Shown piece by piece: positions 12,601-22,395 of a DNA stretch of 64,000 bases. Below the pieces are notes generated by a model. It worked only from the letters and a program-made list of their open reading frames with translations. It was not told where the DNA came from and made no database searches. The first letter of the stretch is position 1, and every line of letters starts with the position of its first letter. Both the position numbers and the translations under genes were made by a program. The stretch comes from Dryomyza anilis (Eukaryota; Arthropoda; Insecta; Diptera; Dryomyzidae): the NCBI GenBank assembly GCA_951804985.1, contig OX638131.1, forward strand, positions 108,059,363-108,123,362. The letters run 5' to 3'.

Positions 12601-12720
12601 AGCTTTAGAATTATTCGAAAACTTAATTTTCTTTAGATTACATACTTAACACTTAAAGCTCTTTTTTAACAAAAAGCTTTTGTTTTCTTGTTTTAATTCA
12701 TTAGTTTATATTATATATTA
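9670..12720. repeat. AAAAGCTTTT-related repeat block C with large internal duplications
   Basis: A degenerate version of the AGCTTTTTACAAAAA repeat. Larger duplications are visible. A ~95-bp tandem pair begins GAAGTAATGAATAAACTT (9690 and 9785). A ~260-bp segment at about 9970-10230 recurs at about 11385-11650. A segment starting TTAGTTATTATATATTTTAC occurs three times, at 11765, 12095 and 12456. The 134-, 78- and 122-codon frames in this block are repeat artefacts. Confidence 0.85.
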
Positions 12721-14035
12721 TTGCAATTAGATGTTTTTTTGACAACCTTCGAAAACCTCTTCGACTCACACAATTTCTCTTGTACATAATACTTGCAATA
12801 AAAAAAATTAAAACCACTAACGCACACATACCCAATTATACAAAAACAAAAAAAAACATATATGCAACCATGTTAATTAAAAAAATTAGAATAAAAAAAC
12901 ATGTAAATAAAATACAATAAAACCAATACAAAATAAAACACAGAAATAATTTTACTTACTACAGTGAATAAATTCCTATGAAATGAAAGACTTTGAAACT
13001 TAAATAAAGTAATGAAAAAATTAAAAAAAAACTATAAATGTTAAAAAAAAATCTACTCAGAAGAAAAGCATGCATTCAATTTAAGACGAATAGTTTAAAC
13101 TCAGCAGTAAGCTTAATTAAAATTAAACTTAGTTTAGAGAAAAAAAAAACTTGAAATGTGTTTAATAAATAATACTTCAAACGAGTCAACGTGAACGGGT
13201 AGAAATTAGTTAAATCATTAAAAATGTAAATAAAATAATTAAATGTATATTGTTTTTATTTCTTTGTTGTTGTTTTTAAAGTTTAGCATAAAATTGTAGA
13301 CAAAAATATAAATTATGTTGAAAGTTGAAATATAAATTATTAATTAACATAAAGTTCAAGTAGTTAAATAAAACATACAAACAATTTCGAATTTCATTTC
13401 AACTCAACAAATGCCGTTCAATATACCATACAAAAACTTAACACAGAAATAACTATTTAATCCATTAAGAACATTTTAGGCTTATGATTTTCTCTATTTA
13501 AATAATTGTCAAAAGTTTAGAAAGATTTATACAATATTTAAGCATGAATCACTGTCAGTATCATATATATTATGCCATGAATACAACAAAAAAAAACATT
13601 ATTTTCTTAAACATAATTTATGTCTTAACAATTATTAACGCATAACAGATTTTAGTCATTTCTAATGTGTAATGAAATCTAAGAAATTAAGCAATTTAAA
13701 AAATTAATTAAAAGAATTGTAAGAAAAATGTTAGCAAAGCTAATTGTTGTATTATATGAATATTATATAAATAGTATATTAAATATTAAAATTAAAGTTA
13801 TAATAAAAATAAAATAAAAATTTAAAAAAATAAAATTAAATATTAACTGATTAACTCAAATGAAAACGAACGATGCTAATGCATAAACATCTACAAAACA
13901 CACAAACTTAATGAAAAAATAAAGTGAAATAAAAACTCATTAACAAAAATGAATTGTTTTATTTGATTTATATGGGACAATTTAAAAATTATCTGCGTAA
14001 GTTAGGCGATATTATTTTAAAAAATCTTTGAAGTC
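12721..14035. other. AT-rich intergenic or distal 3' UTR sequence
   Basis: Non-tandem sequence of A/T runs with many AATAAA motifs and no ORF. I see no gene. It could be the distal part of a very long 3' UTR or intergenic DNA. Confidence 0.35.
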
Positions 14036-14039
14036 TAGA

Positions 14040-15800
14040 GGGCTTCAAAGATGTCAGTGCGTACCTATTTTAAAAAAGCTTTAAAACTATTTATTGCTAA
14101 AATATGTCTGCTTTTTGAATGAAAGTGTCATTAAAAGCTTTTCGAATAAAAGTCTTCAATGAGCTTTTTGAATAAAAGCCTTAAAATATGTTTAGTATAA
14201 TTTTTTTTAAGATTTTCGTATAAAAGTTTTTTTTTGTATAAATTCTCTTAAAAGTTTTTGCATAAAAGCTTTTTAAATAAAAACTTTTTAAATAAAATCT
14301 TTTTATATTTTTTGTATTAAAGCTTTTTACAGTTTTTTGTATATCATTTTTTACAGCTTGTTGTATAAAATCTTTATGTTAAAAGCTTTTGATATAATAT
14401 ATTTTTAAAGCTTTTTGATAATTGATATAAGCTTTTTTATAATATATTTTTAAAGCTTTTTGATAATTGATATAAATGGATTTTAAAATAAAAGCAAGTT
14501 AAAGCTTTCTGTTTTAAAGCATTTTTATACTATGTGGATAACAGTTTCATAATACATCACATTAACACGATTTGTTAATACGATTCTATAAAGACTTTTT
14601 AAACTAATTTGAACATTTTTTTTCGTAAAAGATTTTTAAGTTTATTGAATTAGTTGATTTTAACGCTTTTTGGAAAAGCTTTAGGTATACATATTTTTTA
14701 TTAAAGCTTTTCTATACTTTGTTTAAAGGCATTTAACAGCTTTTAAAAAAAAATTAAAAGCTTTGAACATTTTTTATAAAAAGCCGTTATTTTATAAAAA
14801 CTTTTAAAAGCTTATTTAAAACTAGTAAAAGCTTTTATTTGATACTATTTGAATAACAGCTCTATAATACTACTTAATAATACGATTTTGAAAAATATTT
14901 CAAGTACTTTTTTATAAAAGCTTTTTTTAAACTCATTCTTGGATAAATGTGTTCGGATGAAAACTTGTTAAAGTTTTTTTCATAAGTGATTTTTAGATTT
15001 ATAGGATTACAGCTTTTTGTGCTAAACAACTTTTTGTGTCTAAGATTTTAAAATTTTTATAAAGCTTTTATATACTTTGTTTAAAATAATTTAGCAGTAT
15101 TTTTATAAATGAATTTATCGGATTTTTATATAAACTTTTAAAAACTTTTTGAAACTAATGAAAGCTTTTTTGGATACAAACTTTTAAAAGCTTTTTTACA
15201 TACAATTTGTTATAGGTTTGGATTTTAAATTTTATAAAAAGATTTAAAATTTCTTTTATTGGATAGGTACAAATTTTATAAAGCTTTTTAAGGTTTTCTG
15301 GTAAAGCTTTTTAAAGCATTTTTATTTTTAAACACACTTTTATAAGATATTTATGCATAGAAGCTTCTACAATAGTTGTTTTGAGCAGACAAAATTATAA
15401 GATATTTTGAGATAAAAGCTTTTAGATTATTTTTTTTACAAAGGTTTCACAAACTTCGTCAGTAGCTTTATTTTATATAAAAGCTTTAAGCCGAAAAATT
15501 AAATATTTATTTGACAAATCTGTAAAAGCTTTATGCATGACAGTTGGTTCGCCAGAATTTGGAATCAATTATTTTTGTAAAAGAGTTTTTGAATAAAGAC
15601 AACTTTTTGAAAGAGCTTTTAAATAATTTAGCAGTAATATCGTTTCTATAAAAGCTTCTGTTATAGCTTCTTAATTGAAAGCTTTTGATAAAGCTTTTTT
15701 TATTGAAAGCATTGGTTGCAGCTATTTGGTAGACAGCTTCAATTAGAGTTCATTTTTAATTAAAAGCTTTTACAAAAACTATTGTAATAATTCTATAAGA
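14040..15800. repeat. AAAAGCTTTT repeat block D
   Basis: Degenerate AAAAGCTTTTTA/ATAAAAGC units like blocks A-C, ending about 330 bp upstream of the 16135 ORF. A tandem pair around TTTTTAAAGCTTTTTGATAA is visible near 14400-14470. Confidence 0.82.
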
Positions 15801-16134
15801 TAATTCTACAAGAAATTATTTAGCAGAATTTTTTTATAGAAAGTCTTTTAAAATATGATATCGTTTTTCAATTACCAAATAACAATACTCTCCACACAAC
15901 TGACAAACTTTACAAAATTGTTGAAATTCAATTTTATCACGTCAAATTTATATATTTCAGTTTTCAATCAAATTATTTTTATGTTCAAAAAAATTCTGAG
16001 ACAAACAATTAAAAAATTACTAAAAAGTTCTGAATTCTTTGGATTTATTTTTGCATTTTTTTATTTTTTTTTCAAATCAATCAATACAACAACACGATAA
16101 CGCAACTAACAACAATTAATACAAAAACAAAAAA
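15801..16134 (+). promoter_or_regulatory. Upstream/5' UTR region of the Asn-rich gene
   Basis: The AT-rich DNA turns into a CAA/ACA-rich leader (about 16083-16134), typical of dipteran 5' UTRs, ending ACAAAAAA before the ATG at 16135. No clear TATA box or splice acceptor can be assigned. The 81-codon frame at 15855 is AT-rich noise. Confidence 0.4.
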
Positions 16135-17187
16135 ATGACATCAATATTCCGAACTCATGTTACGGAAAAAATGGATAATCCACCGGCCGTCCGTCCAGTG
16201 AATCACTATCATGTGGGACGCGTAGACAAGCCGCGCGTACAGCGTCCGATAAAAATTATAACAGCTAGTGGAGGATTAGGAGGTGGTATTAGTGGTGGCA
16301 ACAGCAACCGCAACGGTGCAAATAATGTGACGCAGGATTTAATTGCAACTCAACGAAAAATTGAGAATCGACAGCTGAGATTGAAACTGATTGAGCAACA
16401 ACAACAGCTGCATCAACAACAGAAACAACAACTGTTGCAGCAGCAGCAACAACCACAACAGCGGAAACGTGTCAAAGTTGTGAAAAATAACATCAAGAAT
16501 GGCAACAGTGTTGGCAACATCAATAGTAGCAACAACAACAACAATAATAGTAACAGTTATAATGGCAACAAAATTAACACTGTCGGACAGAAGACAAAGC
16601 TAGGCAACAGCAACAACAATAGCAATAGCAATAGCAAATCTGTAAATAGCAAATCAAATCTGAACGGCAACAAAAACATTAAAAATGTCATCGGCCATCA
16701 CATCAGCAACATCAGCAACAACAACAACAGCAACAATAGAAGCATGAACAAAAATGAAAGCTTTAATGTCAGCAACAATCCAAACAACAATTTCAAATTT
16801 AACAGCAATAATTCGAACTGCCAGAGAAGCAATATGCACAACAACACAAACAACTACACGAGCAACAACATGGGCAACAACATGGGCAACAACATGGGCA
16901 GCAACATGGGCAATAACATGGGCAACAATATGAGCAACAATATGAGCAACAACATGGGCAGCAACATGCGAAAATACAACAACAATCACTGCACCATTCA
17001 AGCGCAATGTGTGCTGCCACCACGTGTCAAACTCTTGACACCGCGCCGCATGACAGTCAGTGATCGCAGACAGCACAAACGTGATCTGCTCAAACGTGAT
17101 TTGCTCACGCGTGAGCAGCATCTCGAAATCTTGGCACAACCGAAGAAGACACGAACACCGCGTCGTCCAAGGACCATGATACTCTGA
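16135..17187 (+). CDS. Asn/Gln-rich basic protein, 350 aa, unidentified
   Basis: An intronless frame of 350 codons, the longest in the window, with composition unlike its surroundings. The ATG at 16135 has the A-rich context common in flies; a second in-frame ATG lies at codon 13. Regions: a non-repetitive N-terminus (1-45) with VRPVNHYHVGRVDKPRVQRP; a Gly/Asn linker (46-66); a Gln-rich helical segment (72-110) with RKIENRQLRLKLIEQ; a Lys/Val basic patch (110-118); Asn/Ser low complexity (119-245); a 12-bp/4-residue repeat of the M-G-N-N type (about 246-278); and a basic C-terminus (about 285-350) with LLTPRRMTVSDRRQHKRDLL and KKTRTPRRPR. Many Lys/Arg residues and no signal peptide or membrane segment suggest a nuclear or RNA/DNA-associated protein, which is inference only. 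The ends look evolutionarily constrained and the middle does not. I do not recognise the family. Confidence 0.75.
   Translation: MTSIFRTHVTEKMDNPPAVRPVNHYHVGRVDKPRVQRPIKIITASGGLGGGISGGNSNRNGANNVTQDLIATQRKIENRQLRLKLIEQQQQLHQQQKQQLLQQQQQPQQRKRVKVVKNNIKNGNSVGNINSSNNNNNNSNSYNGNKINTVGQKTKLGNSNNNSNSNSKSVNSKSNLNGNKNIKNVIGHHISNISNNNNSNNRSMNKNESFNVSNNPNNNFKFNSNNSNCQRSNMHNNTNNYTSNNMGNNMGNNMGSNMGNNMGNNMSNNMSNNMGSNMRKYNNNHCTIQAQCVLPPRVKLLTPRRMTVSDRRQHKRDLLKRDLLTREQHLEILAQPKKTRTPRRPRTMIL
16863..16970 (+). repeat. 12-bp coding minisatellite (ATGGGCAACAAC)
   Basis: About nine in-frame copies of ATGGGCAACAAC and close variants (GGC/AGC at the second codon) inside the Asn-rich gene, encoding M-(G/S)-(N/S)-N tetrapeptides. 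Length polymorphism between alleles is likely and would keep the frame. Confidence 0.9.
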
Positions 17188-17316
17188 TCGTAGCCAGCGG
17201 TCGGCGATCGCTGATCGACGCCGCTCGTCGTGCGTGTGTCTGTGCTGTGTTAAAGTATGATATGATAATTATTCAAAAAATATATTTTACAAAAATTGTA
17301 TGTATTATATTTTTTA

Positions 17317-17322
17317 AATAAA
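17317..17322 (+). terminator. Polyadenylation signal for the Asn-rich gene
   Basis: AATAAA about 130 bp after the stop codon at 17185-17187, in a T-rich context. It is the first canonical signal downstream of the ORF. Confidence 0.55.
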
Positions 17323-17489
17323 TTTATCAATATTGTTTCTGATAAGAAAAAACTGACTTGTTGTCTGTCGTTTCAACATGAAACAGGAGATATGAGTAAA
17401 AAGAAGGCAAATTATAGATTTTACTACTTGGATTTTGACTAAACTGTGATTAATGGTATCGAAATAAGCAATGTCCATATTTTCGGATA

Positions 17490-18062
17490 ACTATTTTGAA
17501 ATATCCTCTGTAGTTCACTCGTATCTCAACAGGAACATCGTACTACATTTTTAGTCGCACGATACGTTTGTGGAACAATCTCACTGTGTCTGTTTTTCCC
17601 GATATTTTTGATACTGACAAATTAAGATACTAATCCAACTTCTCTTCCCCCTTTAATATAAATATAATAGTATGGCGCTACAGTTCTATAAGAACTTAGG
17701 CCGCGCTCTCTCACCATTTTGAGCTGTGCGAATTATATTTGTACTCAAAATGGTGGGACCTACAGTTTAATGCCGAATCTGAAAGCCGGGTGAGAGCTTT
17801 TCATATGATATGTTTTACTCTCGTAGATTTGCCATTTACTTCCGAGAAGTAGCGAGGTATAGAAAAATGTTTCTATGAAAAGATGTTGTTAGCCTCAGTC
17901 CATGCTTGAACCTGGGACCCTTCGGGTCGCAGTCTAACGCACTAACCTTGAGCTACCGACGCTACATCCACCTTTTAACCTTTAATTATAATACGTTTCT
18001 ACGATAATGGTACATTGGATTCTCTGAGGATGCTCAGAGAATTGGTTAATTTGTAAAAAAAA
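17490..18062 (+). pseudogene. LINE 3'-end fragment (non-LTR retrotransposon), interrupted by a SINE
   Basis: The segment at 17510-17645 matches, base for base in many places, the LINE remnant at 52215-52380 (shared blocks include CAGTCGCACG-like, CCCGACATTTTTGATA-like and TCTTCCCCC-like text). The segment at 17985-18062 matches 52381-52462, including the terminus TTGGTTAATTTGTAAAAAAA. The reading frame is destroyed by stops. The two halves are separated by the SINE at 17656-17965, so that SINE inserted into the LINE 3' UTR. Confidence 0.6.
17656..17965 (-). mobile_element. tRNA-derived SINE, copy 1
   Basis: On the minus strand the element begins GTAGCGTCGGTAGCTC (A-box-like, followed by AAGGTTAGTGCG) and has a B-box-like GGTTCAAGC about 35 bp later. 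A ~200-bp tRNA-unrelated body and a short AT-rich tail (TACTATTATATTTATATT) follow. Flanks CCTTTAATATAA (left) and CCTTTAATTATAA (right) look like a target-site duplication. Copies with the same body lie at 46008-47539 and 50938-51206. It is not a functional tRNA gene. Confidence 0.82.
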
Positions 18063-18089
18063 GTAGCACAATATATAAAATGTAACATA

Positions 18090-18245
18090 CCTATATCGGT
18101 AACTCAGTGGGTAGTGCGCTGGACCGTAACACATGTTCATATCTTGGCTGGGACTATTAACATCATTAAAAAAAGCTCTATTCCGCCGTTCGAATTTAAA
18201 AATAAAGTTTGGATAACACCATTTGAGTACAAAGACAACACGACT
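18090..18245 (+). mobile_element. tRNA-derived SINE, diverged copy 2
   Basis: TATCGGTAACTCAGTGGGTAGTGCG (18092 on) corresponds to the A-box end of the SINE family. TGGCTGGGACTATTAACA and CACCATTTGAGTACAAA further on align with its body. It is shortened and degraded, and starts about 30 bp after the LINE tail at 18062. Confidence 0.6.
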
Positions 18246-18585
18246 AAAATGAGAAGATAGCTTGGACTACAACAATTTTGAGATTTTCCATTTGAAATTG
18301 AGAAAATGCCAAATTCCTTCTTCCGAGCTGTTGCGCTAAACTATTGTTATTATTATATATTATTACTATATTATTACTATATTATTACAATAAAGAAATA
18401 AGCTTTTAGTTTTCTGGAGAATTTCATGATGAAATAATGTATAACGAAAAATTTAAAATAAAACAACGTCCAATAATGAATGTAACAATTTCCAAATATA
18501 AATTCCAAATTAATCTTAAAGAAATAATCCCCACAAATATATTAAATAACCCCAAATTAAATCTCACAACAGTATTCGCATATCG
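18246..18585. other. AT-rich spacer, no gene
   Basis: Includes a short TTATTA microsatellite-like run near 18345-18390. The 70-codon frame at 18437 runs into the MITE terminus and is not supported. Confidence 0.4.
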
Positions 18586-19572
18586 TCGCTATCATGCCAA
18601 AGGGGCGAATGTGCAATTTTTAACATTTGCGTTTTTTTTTTCATTTTGAATGTAGTTTATCCTCAAGTATGCTGTGCCAAAATCGCGTGTAATTCTGTTG
18701 GATATTTCTAGCCACAAAAGACAAAACCAAAAGGGCGAATTTGAAAAATTGAAAATCTTGTCATGCCAAAAGGGCGAATGTTTTCGTTTTTTCGCCATAA
18801 CTTTTTATTGGAATAAGATAAAATAGTGGTGTAAAGGCATTTATTATTTGTATTCAAAGCACCTATCGTTCTGCATCATTAATTAAAAATTTTTTGCTAA
18901 ACATTAATTTGCAATTTGTTATTTGCAGGAAAAAAAGTTTGGCAAAATATTTTTAAATAATGATGCAGTTCGATAGGTACTTTAAAAACAAACAATTAAT
19001 ACCTTTACACCATTATTTTATCTAGTACCATTAAAGAGTTATGGCGAAAAAACGAAAATTTTCGCCCTTTTGGCATGACAAGATTTTCTATTTTTCCAAT
19101 TTCTTAGTTTTTTTGCTTTAATTTTTTATTGGTGCAAGATAAAATAGTGGTGTAAAGGTATTAATTGTTTGTTTTTAAAGCACCTATCGAACTGCATTTG
19201 CAAATAACAAATTGCAAATTAATGTTTGACAAAATATTTTTAATTATGTATGCCAATCGATAGGTGCTTTAAAAACAAACAATTAATGCCTCTATATTAC
19301 TATTTTATCTTGCGCTAATAAAAAGTTATAGCATAAAAATCAAAAATTTTTGCATTTTGATCTGAATATAGCCTCACAAAATCCGTATTTATAATTCAGT
19401 AGGTTGTCCAAATCTATAGATATTTTATATACGTTATAATAATTGACGAATAAACTAAAATAACAGAAAAAAAAAATATAAATTTTTCAAATTTTTAAAG
19501 CACTTCAAACTTTAAAATTTGATTTGCCAACATTTTTAAAAATGCACATTCGCCCCTTTGGCATGACAGTGA
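18586..19572. mobile_element. Foldback DNA element, TCATGCCAAAGGGG family, copy 1
   Basis: Terminal inverted repeats of at least 30 bp: TATCATGCCAAAGGGGCGAA near 18590 and its complement TTCGCCCCTTTGGCATGACA near 19549-19568. Internal inverted pairs repeat the theme CCAAAAGGGCGAA and a longer arm with GCACCTATCG/CGATAGGTGC. The CGATAGGTGC hairpin occurs twice (about 18800-19040 and 19120-19340), so the interior has been duplicated compared with the 680-bp copy at 53404. No transposase frame. It looks like a non-autonomous element. Confidence 0.82.
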
Positions 19573-19603
19573 CGATATCATCTTATTATTTTACAAAAAC
19601 AGG

Positions 19604-20347
19604 TACACTCTAAAAAAAATCCTATTAAAATTGGTCAATAGGACAGTTATTGACTCAGTAGTATACAAAAAATAAATATTTTCTTATAAACACAAACTGA
19701 ATTTAATAGTATTTAATAGTATTTTGTAGTATTTAATGGTATTACACTTTATAATAATAATATTTATTTTATAGTAGGAGAGACCGAAACCAAGTCGACA
19801 CTTTTTTTAAATGCTAATTTTGACAGTTGGATAGATTGATTCATTAGCTAAAAATATTCCATAATCCGTAAAGATGTACAATATTTAGTTTCCACGAAAC
19901 AAATGCAAATGCGACACAACTCCAAACCTGTATCTGAAAATAGGCTGGGGTAAAGTCAGCACTACCCACTTTTCTTGCGAATGTACAGTTTTGCTTATAT
20001 CGTTTAATTTGATTGAATTATATATTGAATGGAAAAATAAAATAAAAATCAACACGGCATGATAAGTGAACCCCTTACTACATAAAACTCACAACAAAAT
20101 ATATAAATAATCAAAACTTTAATGGCAAGTACAAGTTTACTGCGTTATCACTTAGTCAAAAAACACATTTTATTACATAAAAACTGAAGTTCAAGGATTT
20201 ATCTTCGTAACAGTGGCACCTAATGTTACGTGTACTGTATCAATTTGAAGTGGATCTGACATCCCATTCGCGTTTTGTAGCAAAATTTGACTTTGCCCCG
20301 GTGTCGACTTAGCCCCGGTCTCCGCTACCTAGTTTTTTCTGAGTGTA
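19604..20347. mobile_element. TACACCCAG-type MITE, copy 1, interrupted
   Basis: The left end is TACACTCTAAAAAAAATCC (19604) and the right end is the complement-like TTTTTTCTGAGTGTA (to 20347). The interior starts with CCTATTAAAATTGGTCAATA, as in copies at 43675 and 49286. Removing the insertion at 19774-20329 restores a MITE of about 190 bp, close to the 223-bp length of the 49286 copy. Confidence 0.65.
19774..20329. mobile_element. Small TIR transposon inserted in a MITE
   Basis: The ends read GTAGGAGAGACCGAAACC (left) and, complemented from the right, GGTAGCGGAGACCGGGGC. Both continue into AAGTCGACAC, so the TIRs are about 30 bp with mismatches. TA flanks both ends (19772-19773 and 20330-20331). 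At 556 bp with no ORF, it is non-autonomous; the family is not identified, and TA targeting suggests the Tc1/mariner group. Confidence 0.6.
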
Positions 20348-20559
20348 CATATAATTCAAAACCATATGTTTTATCCATGAATTATTTTTATTCTTGATTC
20401 CTTTTGTATGTATTTCTTTATTTATTTTATTCGTTGAAATGTTCCACATGATTGATGGGCACCTTTGAAATAAAATAATTATGTGGATTAGGGAATTCTA
20501 CCCTTTGAACTGAGTTATGCTTTATTTCAATTTTTCAATTTAATTTTTAATTTAAGAAA

Positions 20560-20890
20560 ACAACTCGAAATAGTTAAGTCACATTGGGACTTAAAGTCGG
20601 ACTATGGAATACCCTACACCCTGGTGGGGATATTAAAGTGGTATATTTAATCTTGTGCCTAAATTTTGAAGTTCTTAATTAAGCTGAAGACCCTCACCAT
20701 CAGAATATTATTCACATATCAGAAATTTACGTCTTGTATTCCCTATATTTAAAAAAGGTGGGTGTGTTTATTTGCCGATTTGACTCGGGTAGTGATGCTG
20801 ATCAACAATATTTATACTTTTCCATATCAGTCCAAAGGAGCGTTACAATATATGCACAAACTTATTATACCCTTATATGCTATATCTCTG
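20560..20890 (+). mobile_element. DINE-1/mini-me-like element, internally deleted
   Basis: TATGGAATACCCTACACC, AGAATATTATTCACATATCA and GACTCGGGTAGTGATGCTGA occur in the same order as in the longer copy at 29337-30105, with the (GACA)n part and much of the interior missing. The tail continues GAGCGTTACA...TTATTATACCC, as in related dipteran repeats known to me. Confidence 0.55.
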
Positions 20891-21477
20891 TGAGATTGGT
20901 GCACTGGGCGTGGCACCTCCCATATAACCCAAAAATTAAAAACAATTTATATCTGCAATTAGGATATCAAATTTAATGAAATATTGGTCAGCGTTATATT
21001 AAACCATTCTAAACGGTCTCCCGGAATGTGGGCGGGATTGGATCACTGGGTGTGGCACCTCATAGAAGGTACATTTCCAGATGGTGTATGTCAACAGTTA
21101 TTATAGTAATATCAAGATATTTCATACCAGGGTATCAACCACCACAATTTTTTAATCACCACACCGAAACTCACCACACCAAAATTCACCACACTAAAAC
21201 TCGCCACACTGAAGCTCACCATTCTTAAATTCACAACACTAAAACTCACCACACCAAAATTCACCACACTAAAATTCACCACACTAAAAATTCTACTGGG
21301 AAAAACTCTACGCGTAAGAATTCTTTCGGAGAGAATTCTACCGGGAAGAATTCTACGGGAAAGCCTTCTACGGGGAAGAATTTTACAGGGAATATCTAAA
21401 TAATAATTATTAATAAAATCACTCCATATCCTTGCATTCACAAAATCTTGGCACAAGTCGTGCACGGGTCCAGCTAG
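20890..21477 (+). mobile_element. Helitron-like 3' end, copy 1
   Basis: It ends GCACGGGTCCAGCTAG followed by T, the CTAG|T terminus expected of Helitrons and identical to the end of the element at 40632-42095. The interior phrases TGGGCGTGGCACCTCCCATA and AATGTGGGCGGGATTGGAT match repeats inside that element. The 5' end is not found and seems replaced by the DINE-like remnant. Confidence 0.65.
21150..21395 (+). repeat. Two successive ~15-bp minisatellites in the Helitron
   Basis: First about nine units of ACTAAAATTCACCAC (21155-21290), then about seven units of AAGAATTCTACGGGG (21287-21390), with a sharp change of unit. The 66- and 117-codon frames over this area are translations of the repeats. 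Confidence 0.85.
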
Positions 21478-22395
21478 TATTTTATATTTTAAAAATGTAA
21501 GAAATCTTTATCTGAACAAATGCATCTGTTTCTGAATGAAGTTTTTTCTCATTTAAATTAAAATGTGTACTTTCTAAAAACATGTTGACTATTATGAATA
21601 AATTACTTCTATTCTGAATTCAATTTTCTCTTTATTTAATTTATTCTGGAAAAAGACAGAATCCGTTATCGTTTTTTTTTTAAATTTTTTTTTATGTTAT
21701 CTGTTATTGAAAATATTATTAAAATTACATTTGGTTTCGTACGTATATTAATTGACTAAAAAATTGAAATTACTTATCTGTTTTCTCACTGTGCATCAAA
21801 TCAACATATCTTTTGTATTAGTGACTTTGCCTTGCGTGTTAATCGAGTTGCTGTGGCTTTCTGTAAATTAGACGCTTCAATTCACAGCTTCAGAATGCGC
21901 TGCGTCAGTTAATAATTAAATCTACAACAATGACAAGAGCATCAAAATGCGCTGCTACTCACTGATAATACATAGTATGTGTTTATGTGATTACACAATT
22001 ACTAAATAGACATAATGACATATATAATTTAGCTGTTTTGTGGTGGCCAATAAATGCCTTTGACTTCTATGAATTGCATTAATTCGACAGATTAATGCTG
22101 CTGCCTCTATCGCGACGGAAGTATTACTTTTGGCACCGCTTTAGCTGCAGCAGCGACGTTGACGTCGGCGGCATCAAATGAGCATCCATTTGTGGTTCTT
22201 ACATAGATCGATTGCAGAAGACTGCGGTCAATTGAGTGGTATTAATTTTAGCGCATTGCGCTTTCAAAAGCTCAATCAAATCATTATGAAATAGTTGAAT
22301 GTGATGTGTAAAGCTTAAGTGCTTAAATTATGATGTTTGTTAAGACCTTTGTGGTTTAGATTAAATATAGTTCCAGAAAATTTGAATATAATACA
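21478..22395. other. Non-repetitive island, no gene
   Basis: AT-rich to about 21780, then mixed composition at 21800-22300 with CTGCTGCCTC and GCAGCAGCGACG elements. No convincing ORF; candidate regulatory or unique DNA. Confidence 0.4.

Noticed and set aside
16654..17139. 161-codon minus-strand frame with V-V-A-H-V repeats
   Set aside because: It is the antisense of the Asn-rich CDS; its regular pattern is the complement of the ATGGGCAACAAC repeat.
21112..21465. 117-codon minus-strand frame with F-S-V-V-N repeats
   Set aside because: A translation of the 15-bp minisatellites in the Helitron end.
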